From Actinoplanes xinjiangensis (GTDB lineage Bacteria; Actinomycetota; Actinomycetes; Mycobacteriales; Micromonosporaceae), in contig NZ_QGGR01000008.1 of the NCBI RefSeq assembly GCF_003148685.1, forward strand, positions 186,001 to 250,000: 64,000 nt of DNA, written 5' to 3'. Below the pieces are notes generated by a model that had not been told where the DNA came from, did no database searches, and saw only the letters and a program-made list of their open reading frames with translations. Shown one piece after another: positions 20,713-28,366 of this stretch; position 1 is the first letter of the stretch; each line of letters starts with the position of its first letter. The translations under genes were made by a program, and so were the position numbers.

Positions 20713-21179
20713 CCAGCACCGCGGACCTGTATGACGAGCACGGCGAGAAACTCGGCTCCTGCGACACCCAGTTCCGGCAGTACGGAGCGGTGACGAGTTT
20801 CAGCGGCCCCGCCGTCACGGTCTCCTGCTTCCAGGACAACGCCCTGCTCAAGTCGGTTCTCTCCGAGCCCGGCGAGGGCCGGGTGCTGGTCGTCGACGGC
20901 GGCGGCTCGGTGCACACCGCGCTGATGGGCGACATCATCGCCGGACTCGCGGTGTCCCACGGCTGGGCCGGCGTGATCATCAACGGCGCGGTCCGTGACG
21001 TGGCGGCCCTGCGGGAGCTGCCGGTCGGTATCAAGGCACTCGGCTCCAACCCGCGCAAGAGCGGCAAGGCCGGCACCGGCGAGCGCGACGTGGTCCTGGA
21101 GTTCGGCAACTGCACCTTCACCCCGGGCGCCCGGGTCGTCAGCGACGACGACGGCGTGGTGGTCCTCCCATCCGCGTGA
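20709..21179 (+). CDS. rraA: RraA-like protein (RNase E regulator / HMG aldolase fold)
   Basis: A 156-residue RraA/RraA-like protein. It starts at TTG, overlapping the previous stop (TTGA), and is preceded by AGGAGG at 7 nt, which decides this unusual start. Diagnostic blocks are TADLYDEHGEKL, QYGAVTSFSGPAVTVSC, RVLVVDGGGSVHTALMGDIIAGLA, and GWAGVIINGAVRDVAALRELPVGIKALGSNPRKS with the R-D metal/substrate pair. Family members either bind RNase E or have 4-hydroxy-4-methyl-2-oxoglutarate aldolase activity; which applies here is unknown. It is the third gene of the clpC operon. Confidence 0.9.
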   Translation: MTSTADLYDEHGEKLGSCDTQFRQYGAVTSFSGPAVTVSCFQDNALLKSVLSEPGEGRVLVVDGGGSVHTALMGDIIAGLAVSHGWAGVIINGAVRDVAALRELPVGIKALGSNPRKSGKAGTGERDVVLEFGNCTFTPGARVVSDDDGVVVLPSA

Positions 21180-21195
21180 GGCGGTGGTCCCGTTG

Positions 21196-21224
21196 AGCCG
21201 ACCGTTCCCCGCGAGCGGTTGGCT
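21196..21224. terminator. Hairpin between convergent genes
   Basis: AGCCGACCG (21196-21204) pairs with CGGTTGGCT (21216-21224), one mismatch, 11-nt loop. It lies in the 53-bp gap between the stops of rraA and the convergent caspase-module gene, so it can serve both directions. Confidence 0.45.
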
Positions 21225-21232
21225 TTCGGCAC

Positions 21233-22243
21233 TCATTCCGGCTGGCGTGCATCGGTGGTCGGTGCCTCCGGCGCACCCTTCGCCGCGGCATTCCGGCGGG
21301 ATCGCTTCAGATCGATGACCACCAGCGTGCACAGGGCGACGAGTGGAATCGAGCAGGCGAGGTTGGCGAAGATGGTGTCCGGAGCCTGATCGGCCGCGAC
21401 CCTGCCGGCGCCATCGACCCAGCCGCCTTGAATGCTGATCACGATCGCGAAGATCTCCATGACCAGGAACAACCCGGTGGCTGCCCAGAGAGCGATCCGC
21501 GCCGCTTTCCGGGTTGCCGCAGCACGCCGTTTGCGCCGACGGGCCCTGCTCAGATCTCCGATCGTGGCCTCCGCGAGGAACGCCCCGGCCCGAAGCCAGT
21601 CCGCGGGTTGCGCCATCCACCACGTCAGGGCGTCCCGGTCGGCAGGAAGCAGATCAGCGGCGACCGCATCGTGCCAGGCATTTCGCATGCCGGCGCAGAA
21701 GCCGGTGAGATAGGCGGGCGTCGGGGCGAACGTCGAGTTGACCGCCCCCGGCGGGGCGGCATGGCCGCCGAGGTACTGGGCGAGGTCCGCAAGCCAGATC
21801 GGTGTCGGGGAGGCGGGCGACGGCTGGCTCAGCGCGCGTTGCCACTGTCGCCGCCATGGACCCAGCCACTGGACGAGATCGAAATGGCAGGCGACCAGGC
21901 TGTCCAGTGCGGCGAGCGGAAGGGTGGTGGCGGCACGGGCGCCATCGCGGCTTCCGTAGCGGTGGTCGGCTTCACGACTGGCGTGGAGTGCGTCGTTGTT
22001 CGCCGGGGAAGGTGCAGCGGTCGCCGTCGGCCCGGCGACTGGTCGAGCGACTCCGGATGCCCCTCGCGGATGGCTGATCATCGGTTCACCTCCACCGCGC
22101 GAGTCCGGTGACCCTGTCGAGTCGCGTGGCGTCGGCCGGACGATGCCGTGGGTGGCATCGACGGCGTCCTGTACGGCGTCGCGAATCCGGGTAATGGCGT
22201 CGTTGGCCGAGTGGGCGAAGGAGATCGAGTCGTCGTCCGTCAT
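21233..22243 (-). pseudogene. C-terminal part of the caspase/DUF4429/membrane polypeptide, after an in-frame amber codon
   Basis: An open frame of 336 codons that can start at the ATG at 22243, ending in two membrane helices (ALWAATGLFLVMEIFAIVISI and FANLACSIPLVALCTLVVIDL) and a basic/polar tail. It is in the same frame as the caspase gene, separated by one TAG (22310-22312) and 22 sense codons. Its first residues (TDDDSISFAHSANDAITRIRDAVQDAV) look like the ending of a DUF4429 domain, not a true N-terminus. I therefore read it as the distal part of one interrupted gene. The middle (LVACHFDLVQWLGPWRRQW, WWMAQPADWLRAGAFL) is Trp-rich and unrecognised. If it is expressed separately, it would be a membrane-anchored partner of the caspase. 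Confidence 0.65.
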
Positions 22244-22309
22244 GGGTGGCCGGCCCGCGTGTACGCCGAACCGGGCAACCGGAGCCGGAGCGACGCCGGG
22301 GAGGATGAC

Positions 22310-23314
22310 CTAGAAGTATCCGTGGTGCAGGCGGGTCGCTGCCTTCATCGCGACCCCGGACAGCTGGCGGATGTGATAGCGACGTTCGCCCTTGTAGATA
22401 TGGCCGACGCCGTTCTTGCCGATCACGACCCACTGGCCGTCGAACGATACCCAGCCCAGCACGCCTTGCGCCGACAACGTGGCATGCTGCGATTCGCTGG
22501 TGGGCGGCCCATCGGTGGCGCCCGCGTCCCGGCCCGGCGCCGATGGCCGTGGCGATCGGGTCGCGTCAGCGACCACGAGTGCGCCCTCGCCGGAGCCTAG
22601 GCGGCGTGGACGCTGCGGCGACGGGCCACGGACGACCTCGTCATAGACGAAGTCGTACAGTTCGTCGGCCGTGATCCGGCCGTCACGGTTTCGGTCCGCG
22701 GCTCCCGAGGAGATACCGCTGATCAACGCGCCGGTGAAGTACGAGGGACGGACGACCTCGGACTCCGCGTCCTCGAAACTCGCCTCGGTGTCACCCGAGG
22801 CGGTCAGAACAGCGACTCCGGTGCCGGGCGGGATCTCCTGCACGAGAGTCTCGAGGTTGTCCCCCGCCGACCGGCTGCGCATCCCCTTGATGAAGCCGCC
22901 GCTGAAGCAGCAGTCGACGAGGATCAGCGTCGCCTTCGACCGGCTGGACTGGATGCAGTCCCGAACCCACTCGGCCGAAACCGCGGTCGAACCGAGCAGG
23001 TCCCGTTCGGTGTCGGTGAACGCGAAGTAGAGCCGGCCATGCCTGTCCTGCACACCGTGGCAGGACAGGTACAACAAGCTCATCGTGTCGGTGGGCCGCG
23101 CCGCGGAGAAGAACGCCTCGATCTCACGCCGGGCACCCTGGCTGGTGCAGTCGATCCTGGCAGTCACCGCATAGCGGCAATTCTCGGGATCACGCAGCGT
23201 GCGTGACAGCTCGTTCACGTCCTGGCGCGGCGAGCGCAGTGGCGCCAGCGAAGGATCAGCGAACGTGCCGCATCCGAGAAGGAGCGCCCGCCGCTGCGGA
23301 GACCCGCCGGTCAC
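22310..23314 (-). CDS. Caspase-family protease (metacaspase-like, EACC1-linked), ending at an amber codon inside a DUF4429-like domain
   Basis: A caspase-fold cysteine protease of 334 residues up to the TAG. The catalytic dyad is His86 in LYLSCHG and Cys136 in LILVDCCFSGG. The p10-like part carries an EF-hand-like loop (DRNRDGRITADELYDFVYDEV), common in bacterial caspases. After a Pro/Ser-rich linker, residues 285-334 (GVLGWVSFDGQWVVIGKNG ... GERRYHIRQLSGVAM) begin a DUF4429-type domain that stops at HHGYF-TAG. The frame then continues as VILPGVAPAPVARFG, the expected remainder of that domain. The GTG start overlaps the EACC1 stop. Substrate unknown; proximal processing of the fused membrane part is one possibility. 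Confidence 0.88.
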   Translation of the reverse strand: MTGGSPQRRALLLGCGTFADPSLAPLRSPRQDVNELSRTLRDPENCRYAVTARIDCTSQGARREIEAFFSAARPTDTMSLLYLSCHGVQDRHGRLYFAFTDTERDLLGSTAVSAEWVRDCIQSSRSKATLILVDCCFSGGFIKGMRSRSAGDNLETLVQEIPPGTGVAVLTASGDTEASFEDAESEVVRPSYFTGALISGISSGAADRNRDGRITADELYDFVYDEVVRGPSPQRPRRLGSGEGALVVADATRSPRPSAPGRDAGATDGPPTSESQHATLSAQGVLGWVSFDGQWVVIGKNGVGHIYKGERRYHIRQLSGVAMKAATRLHHGYF

Positions 23315-23679
23315 GGCTCACGATCGAGGCGACGCAGGTAGGCGGCGACCAGTTGGTCTCGTTGCAGGCGAGTCACCCGCCCGCGGAACCGTTGCCCGTC
23401 GACCTCGACCTCGACGTCGTTGGGCTGCCGGCTCAACCATGACGAGATCACCACCATCAGGTGCTCCACCACGGGCGGGGCCAGAGTCACCACGAGCGCG
23501 CCGACGGCGAGGACCTCACCCGACTTGGCGCCTTTCACCGCCGGACCCGCGGTACCCTGCCGGACGTCGTCGACATCGGTGTCAAGGAGAGCCTCGCGCA
23601 GATTGTGCGTGAGTTCGTGCACGCCTTCGATGTCGGCGTCCGAGACCAGTACCCGCACTCCCATCGTCGCCGATTCCAT
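23311..23679 (-). CDS. Effector-associated constant component EACC1-like protein
   Basis: A protein of about 122 residues resembling EACC1, the small constant component found beside caspases and other effectors in actinobacterial conflict systems. It has an N-terminal DADIEGVHELTHNLREALLDT segment, then GEVLAVGALVVTLAPPVVEHLMVVISSWLSR (the long hydrophobic helix of the family), then a short beta region (DVEVEVDGQRFRGRVTRLQ) and a terminal YLRRLD. Start candidates are ATG 23679 and ATG 23664; neither has a strong ribosome site. Its stop overlaps the caspase start by 4 bp (GTGA). In published analyses EACC1 proteins accompany variable effectors; a defence or cell-death role is inferred from that. 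Confidence 0.75.
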   Translation of the reverse strand: MESATMGVRVLVSDADIEGVHELTHNLREALLDTDVDDVRQGTAGPAVKGAKSGEVLAVGALVVTLAPPVVEHLMVVISSWLSRQPNDVEVEVDGQRFRGRVTRLQRDQLVAAYLRRLDREP

Positions 23680-23896
23680 GAATCGCACCAATTCAGTCAG
23701 AGATCATGAGCAAAGGACGGGATCGACAGTAGTCGCTCTCTGGGAGGAATGCCTCAACCTCTCGGGTGATCCCAGGCCTGCCCGCCAGTTGGCGGGGCGA
23801 TTCCGCCGGATGGCGCTCGATCGTCGGTTGGCGCGGCAGCATGCTGGTGGCACCCGTCACATGGTGGTGATCGGGTGTTGATGAAGGAGGCCGTTC

Positions 23897-24877
23897 GTGA
23901 CCGCTGTCGTGCCCTCTCCTCCCCCGTTCGACCCGGAGCTCGGGGCGGCGCTCGCCGTGCTCGGGGAGCAGCTTCCGCCCGCGCTCACCCCGGAGATGAT
24001 TCCGCTCCTGCGGCAGGGTGCCGCCGTCATGGGGACGATCAGCGACGACGACCTGCGGCGCGGCGGGAAGTTCACCGTCGAGGAGCGGGCGGTGCCGGGG
24101 CTCGACGGGGACCCGGACGTGTCCCTGCTGATCTGCCGGCCGACCGGGGCCACCGGGATGCTCGGGTGCGTCTATCACACGCACGGCGGCGGGATGATCC
24201 TCGGCGACAACCGGGCCGGGATCGACCTGATGCTGGACTTCGCCGAGGAGTTCGGGCTGGTCGTGGTGTCGGTGGAGTACCGGCTGGCACCGGAGACCCC
24301 GCATCCGGGGCCGGTGAACGACTGTTACGCGGGGCTGCTGTGGACCGCGGCGCACGCCGGGGAACTGGGCTTCGACCCGGGACGGCTGATCGTGGCCGGT
24401 GGCAGTGCCGGAGGTGGGCTGGCGGCGGCACTCGCGCTGATGGCCCGCGACCTGGGTGGGCCGGAACTGCTCGGACAGCTGCTGATCTGCCCGATGCTCG
24501 ACGACCGCAACGGGAGTGCTTCGGCCGTACAGATGCAAGGGTTGGGGATCTGGGATCGCACGGCGAACCGGACCGGATGGGGTGCGCTGCTCGGTGCGGC
24601 GGCCGGTGGGCCGGACGTGTCGCCCTACGCGGCGCCGGCGCGGGCCGCCGACCTGGGGAATCTGCCGCCCGCGTTCATCGATGTGGGTAGTGCGGAGACG
24701 TTCCGGGACGAGGACGTCGCGTATGCGACCCGGATCTGGCAGGCCGGCGGGCGGGCCGAACTGCACGTGTGGCCGGGCGGATTCCACGGGTTCGACATGA
24801 TGGCGCCGACCGCGGTGATCTCGCAGGATGCCCGGCAGGCGCGGTTCCGGTGGCTGAACCGCATGCTCAACGCCTAA
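23897..24877 (+). CDS. Alpha/beta hydrolase of the hormone-sensitive-lipase family
   Basis: A 326-residue esterase/lipase-type hydrolase. It shows the HSL oxyanion motif HTHGGGMILGD (HGGG), the nucleophile elbow VAGGSAGGGLAAALAL (G-x-S-x-G), an acidic residue in FIDVGSAETFRDEDV and the catalytic His in HVWPGGFHGFDMM. SVEYRLAPE is the hallmark strand. The GTG start has AAGGAGG 6 nt upstream. It is followed 10 bp later by a PucR-type regulator on the same strand, so the two may form an operon. Natural substrate unknown. Confidence 0.92.
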   Translation: MTAVVPSPPPFDPELGAALAVLGEQLPPALTPEMIPLLRQGAAVMGTISDDDLRRGGKFTVEERAVPGLDGDPDVSLLICRPTGATGMLGCVYHTHGGGMILGDNRAGIDLMLDFAEEFGLVVVSVEYRLAPETPHPGPVNDCYAGLLWTAAHAGELGFDPGRLIVAGGSAGGGLAAALALMARDLGGPELLGQLLICPMLDDRNGSASAVQMQGLGIWDRTANRTGWGALLGAAAGGPDVSPYAAPARAADLGNLPPAFIDVGSAETFRDEDVAYATRIWQAGGRAELHVWPGGFHGFDMMAPTAVISQDARQARFRWLNRMLNA

Positions 24878-24887
24878 CGTCGGCGGC

Positions 24888-25898
24888 ATGAAGGACCTGG
24901 CGGTGCGCCTCGCCGCGCTGGACGCCGACGCCAGCGCGGCCGTCCAGGTGATCGCCTACTTCGACGGGCTGGTCGAGGCCGGCGCCGGGTTGCAGAGCAT
25001 CGTGCGGGGCGCGGCCGTGCTGGCCGGCTGCCCGGCGCGGCTCGACGACACGGCGCGGCGCGTGCACATCCGGATGCTGCCGGACGGTATCGCGGCACCG
25101 GCACCCCTCGCGGGCGGCGAACACCGGGCCGACGACAAGGACACCGAACGCCGGGCGGGCGACGAGCGGTGGCCCGGCGCCGCGGCGGGCACCGCGGTGC
25201 TGCGGCTGGAGCGGTCCGGGGCGGCCGGGCCGGTCGACGCGATGGTGCTGGAACGTGCCGCGGCCGCCGCCCGCGCGGTGCTCGACCGGACCCGGGGGCG
25301 GGCGCCGGCCGCCGACCAGCCGGCGATGGTCGAGTTGCTGGTCGACGCGTCGGCTCCGGCGGACGCCCGGCTGCGGGCCGGGCGCCTTCTCGGCCTGGCG
25401 GCCGACACGACGGCGTACGCGATGGTCCGGCACGGCGGTGAGATCCGCGTGCTGAGCGGGGACGCGGATCCGCCGTACGGCCGGGCCGGGATCGGCCCGG
25501 CCGTACCGGTTCTCGACCTTCCGGTCTCGCACGACGCGGCACGGATCGCGGTCCGGTTCACCGCCGCCGGGACTGACGACGACCCCGGAGAACCGATCAT
25601 CCGGTACGGCGAACTGGGCGCCCTGGCAATGCTGACGCACGTGCCCGAACCCGGTGCTGTGCCGGACGTCCGGGTCCTGGAGCAGGCCGGCACCCCGTGG
25701 CTGCTGCCGACCCTGCACGCCGTCACCACCACAGCCAGCCTGCGGGCCGCCGCCACCCACCTACGGCTGCACCATTCCACCCTCCAGGACCGGGTCGCCC
25801 AGGCCGAGCACCTGCTCGGCTGGAGTCTCCACGATCAGGCGGGCCTGTTGCGTACCCATCTGGCCCTGATCCTGCGGCGCCTGCACCGCAACCCGTGA
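24888..25898 (+). CDS. PucR/CdaR-type transcriptional regulator
   Basis: A 336-residue regulator. The C-terminal 60 residues are a PucR-type helix-turn-helix (LLPTLHAVTTTASLRAAATHLRLHHSTLQDRVAQAEHLLGWSL). The upstream 270 residues include an N-terminal helical segment (AVRLAALDADASAAVQVIAYFDGLVEAGAG) and a GAF-like middle (CPARLDDTARRVHIRML). It sits 10 bp after the hydrolase gene and probably regulates it or a small-molecule catabolic set. There is no DNA-binding motif elsewhere. Ligand unknown. Confidence 0.8.
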   Translation: MKDLAVRLAALDADASAAVQVIAYFDGLVEAGAGLQSIVRGAAVLAGCPARLDDTARRVHIRMLPDGIAAPAPLAGGEHRADDKDTERRAGDERWPGAAAGTAVLRLERSGAAGPVDAMVLERAAAAARAVLDRTRGRAPAADQPAMVELLVDASAPADARLRAGRLLGLAADTTAYAMVRHGGEIRVLSGDADPPYGRAGIGPAVPVLDLPVSHDAARIAVRFTAAGTDDDPGEPIIRYGELGALAMLTHVPEPGAVPDVRVLEQAGTPWLLPTLHAVTTTASLRAAATHLRLHHSTLQDRVAQAEHLLGWSLHDQAGLLRTHLALILRRLHRNP

Positions 25899-25912
25899 CG
25901 TACCCGGCGCTC

Positions 25913-26719
25913 TCAGCCGGTGATCGTCTCGGCGATGTCGGTGGCGATCGCCTCGAGCTGGGCGCGGGTGAACACCGGCTCCGGCGCGGACGGTCCACTG
26001 CCGTCACCGCCGAAGTAGTTGACGGCGCTCAGGTGCACCGCGTGCCTGCGGTCGGGAAGTTCCACGTCGACGCCGTAGAAACGCCAGCCCTGGCCGGGCC
26101 GGTCCACGTACCGGACGAGCCGCAGCCCGGAGGCGGTACGGGTCTCCCCGCAGTCGGTCACCGGTGGCGCACACTCGTAGAACGGCTCGCAGGACCGGCC
26201 GCCCGCGCAGCCGACCGCGCGCAACGACAGGTAGAACCCGCCCTTGCGGCCGTCGGCGGTGACCCCCGACTGGGCCCGGAACGTGTCGTCGTCGAGCGCG
26301 AACATCACCGGACGCCCGTCGGGTGTGCGCTTCTCCCCCGGCTCGTCCGGCATGTAGATCCACCGGACCTCCGGGGCGTGCTCGGTCGTCGCCTGCTCCA
26401 GGACGGACCGCAGCCGGTCGAGGATCCGCTGCTTCCCGGCCGGTGTGCCGGACTCCAGCGCGAACACCGACGGACTCGGTGACACCGGCACCGACGGTGA
26501 CGCGGCCGCGGCCGGTGGGGCGGGCGCGGGCGCCGGGCCGGAGCCGGACAGCAGGCTCGCACCGACGGCGATGGCGGCGATCACGGCCGCGGCGGTGGAC
26601 CCGCCCGCCGCGAGACGACGGATCCGGCGGCGCCGGCGGGTACGGCGTACGACATCGTCGACGTCGACGGTCGACGCCGGTGCCGCGCCGATGAGCTGGT
26701 CGAGCATGTCCTGGTTCAC
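25913..26719 (-). CDS. Membrane-anchored partner of the SigE-type sigma factor
   Basis: A 268-residue single-pass protein. The cytoplasmic N-terminus (VNQDMLDQLIGAAPASTVDVDDVVRRTRRRRRIRR) is the common beginning of proteins encoded directly after SigE-family sigma factors. A transmembrane helix (AAAVIAAIAVGASLLSG), a Pro/Ala/Ser-rich linker, and an extracytoplasmic domain with four cysteines (CAGGRSCEPFYECAPPVTDC) follow. The GTG overlaps the sigma factor stop (GTGA). It may act as an anti-sigma factor, but no zinc-binding ZAS motif is visible; that role is inference from context. Confidence 0.8.
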   Translation of the reverse strand: MNQDMLDQLIGAAPASTVDVDDVVRRTRRRRRIRRLAAGGSTAAAVIAAIAVGASLLSGSGPAPAPAPPAAAASPSVPVSPSPSVFALESGTPAGKQRILDRLRSVLEQATTEHAPEVRWIYMPDEPGEKRTPDGRPVMFALDDDTFRAQSGVTADGRKGGFYLSLRAVGCAGGRSCEPFYECAPPVTDCGETRTASGLRLVRYVDRPGQGWRFYGVDVELPDRRHAVHLSAVNYFGGDGSGPSAPEPVFTRAQLEAIATDIAETITG

Positions 26720-27213
26720 TGGTGCCTCCCCGTTGCGTAGCTGAGCGCGCGCAGTGCCTCCAGGGCCCGCGCCGACTGGCTCTTGACTGTTCCGGTGGAG
26801 ACGCCGAGCAGGTCCGCGGTCTCCTCGATCGACCGGTCGAAGTAGAACCGGAGCACGACCACGGCCCGTTGCCGCCGCCCGAGCCGGGACAGCAGCGCGA
26901 TCAGCTGCTCCCGGTCGGCGAGCTGGTCGGGCGGGCTCCAGCCGGGGTCGGGCACGTCCTCGGCCGGGTACTCGCGCCGCCACGGCCGGCGGCGCTCGTC
27001 GATCCAGGCCCGGGTGAGTATGCGCTGCGCGTACGCCTCCGGGTTGTCGGCCGCCGACACCCGCCGCCAGTTCTCGTAGAGCTTGCCCACGACGGTCCCG
27101 ACCAGATCGTCGGCCATGTGCCAGTCGTGACACAGCAGGTATGCCGCCCGCCGCCAGCGTTCCATCCGGATGCCGACGAACTGCCGGAACCCGTCCTCCT
27201 CGGACCTGTTCAC
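26716..27213 (-). CDS. SigE-family ECF sigma factor
   Basis: A 165-residue sigma-70 family protein of the actinobacterial SigE (SACE-type) subfamily. Region 2 appears as FVGIRMERWRRAAYLLCHDWHMADDLVGTVVGKLYENWRRV. Region 4 is LSRLGRRQRAVVVLRFYFDRSIEETADLLGVSTGTVKSQSARALEALR. The GTG at 27213 has GGAGGAGG 5 nt upstream, which decides it over an earlier GTG-like codon. It is coupled to a membrane-anchored partner, suggesting control by an extracytoplasmic cue. Its target promoters are not identifiable in this window. Confidence 0.92.
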   Translation of the reverse strand: MNRSEEDGFRQFVGIRMERWRRAAYLLCHDWHMADDLVGTVVGKLYENWRRVSAADNPEAYAQRILTRAWIDERRRPWRREYPAEDVPDPGWSPPDQLADREQLIALLSRLGRRQRAVVVLRFYFDRSIEETADLLGVSTGTVKSQSARALEALRALSYATGRHQ

Positions 27214-27304
27214 GGTCCTCCTCCCCCACGTCTCTGCGGGCACGACGGAAACACCGGCGTTCGAGGTTGCACGCGAGAGGCCATTGTGGCCGGGATCGGC
27301 GGCC

Positions 27305-27381
27305 GGGTCCGGCTCATCGCGCGGCCGAGTCCGGCTCGTCGTCCGGCCGGGTCCGGCTCGTCGCGCGGGTCCGGCTGGTCC
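27305..27381. repeat. 22-bp tandem repeat (about 3.5 units)
   Basis: Units of GGGTCCGGCTCGTCG-type sequence begin at 27305, 27327 and 27349, with a shorter one at 27368. They run into the palindrome at 27373. Non-coding on both strands. Confidence 0.75.
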
Positions 27382-27425
27382 CCACCGCTGTCTCGGGCGC
27401 GCTGAGACAACGGTGAGGACCAGCC
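27373..27425. repeat. 53-bp palindromic element, copy 1
   Basis: Arms of 23 bp (20 of 23 paired) around a 7-nt centre, with the core ACCGCTGTCTC ... GAGACAACGGTGA. The same element occurs twice near 50.7 kb. Here it follows the stop of the SnoaL-like gene at 27503 (minus strand), so it may act as its terminator. Confidence 0.8.
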
Positions 27426-27430
27426 GGAAG

Positions 27431-27490
27431 GGGTTGCGACGACCGGCCGGGGCGGGTTGCGACGACCGGCCGGACGGGGTTGCGACGACC
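27431..27490. repeat. 23-bp tandem repeat (three units)
   Basis: GGGTTGCGACGACCGGCCGG at 27431 and 27454, and a shorter GGGTTGCGACGACC at 27477, spaced exactly 23 bp apart. It flanks the palindrome on the other side from the 22-bp repeat. The 27214-27502 gap holds no gene. Confidence 0.75.
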
Positions 27491-27502
27491 CGGGTGAGCG
27501 GG

Positions 27503-27931
27503 TCAGTCGGTGGGGGTCAGGCCGGTGGAGGCGCGGAACGAGCCGTCCATCTCGAACGGCACCGACTCGTGTTCGTGGGTGATCAGCCAGTGGCCGTCGA
27601 TGCGCCGCAGCCCGAGGGTCACCCGGAACCACAGGGTGAACCCCTCGGCCGCGCCGCGCGGCACCGCGCTCAGGCAGTCGATGCTGGTCGCGAACGCCAC
27701 ATCGCCGTCCGTGGTGATCGCCAGCTGGGTGACCTCGCGGCGGGGCGGCGCCTGGAAGTTGTCCATCCACGCCTCCAGCACGGCCGGGTCCCGGCGGTCT
27801 CCGGGCTGGCGCAGCGGCGGGGCGAGGTTGTACTCGACGAAGCCGGGCGCGTAGTAGGACAGGATGGCCTTGGCGTCACCGGTCTCCAGCAGCGCGGCCT
27901 TGTTCTCGATGACTTCCTGGATCTCGTTCAT
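27503..27931 (-). CDS. SnoaL/DUF4440-type NTF2-like protein
   Basis: A 142-residue NTF2-fold protein with no signal peptide. It has VIENKAALLETGDAKAILSYYAPGFVEYNLAPPLRQPGDRRDP, then AITTDGDVAFATSIDCL and GFTLWFRVTLGLRRIDGHWLITHEHESVPFEMDGS, the ketosteroid-isomerase-like pattern. It is divergent from the YCII/ECF42 pair, separated by 63 bp that must hold both promoters. Members of this fold often accompany ECF41/42-type sigma factors. Enzymatic role not predictable. Confidence 0.82.
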   Translation of the reverse strand: MNEIQEVIENKAALLETGDAKAILSYYAPGFVEYNLAPPLRQPGDRRDPAVLEAWMDNFQAPPRREVTQLAITTDGDVAFATSIDCLSAVPRGAAEGFTLWFRVTLGLRRIDGHWLITHEHESVPFEMDGSFRASTGLTPTD

Positions 27932-27994
27932 GCCGGTATGTCGAAGCCGGGCCGGCCGGCTTCGACATCCCTGACGACACCGAAGGAGAAACCG

Positions 27995-28366
27995 ATGAAA
28001 TATCTGATCCTGATCCAGTCGAATCCGCAGTCGCTGGCCGTCTGGGAGACGCTCACCGATCAGCAGCGCACCGATTTCGGGCTCGGGCATCTGCGGCTGA
28101 CGGAACAGATGCGCGAGGCCGGCGTGCTGGTGGTCAGTGAGGGGCTGGGTGATCCGGCGCTGGCCACCCAGGTCTCGGTGCGCGACGGCCGGACGATCAC
28201 CTCGGACGGCCCGTTCGCCGAGGTCAAGGAGCATCTGGCCGGGTTCTATCTGATCGACGTGGCGGATCTCGACGAGGCGGTCGGGTGGGCCGCGAAGGCG
28301 CCGGACGCCGCCTACACCCGGGTCGAGGTGCGTCCGGTCCTGGACATGAGCGCATGGGAGATCTGA
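27995..28366 (+). CDS. YCII/DGPF-domain protein (ECF42 partner)
   Basis: A 123-residue protein with the conserved DGPF motif in ITSDGPFAEVKEHLAGFYLIDVADLDEAVGWA and an N-terminal KYLILIQSNP strand. GAAGGAG lies 6 nt before the ATG. DGPF proteins are the characteristic neighbours of ECF42 sigma factors and are often in the same operon. Here the sigma gene overlaps the last 13 bp. Role in the signalling pathway is not understood. Confidence 0.9.
   Translation: MKYLILIQSNPQSLAVWETLTDQQRTDFGLGHLRLTEQMREAGVLVVSEGLGDPALATQVSVRDGRTITSDGPFAEVKEHLAGFYLIDVADLDEAVGWAAKAPDAAYTRVEVRPVLDMSAWEI

Noticed and set aside
21233..22243. Independent membrane-protein gene starting at ATG 22243
   Set aside because: The frame is continuous with the caspase gene through one amber codon, and the first residues complete a DUF4429-like domain.
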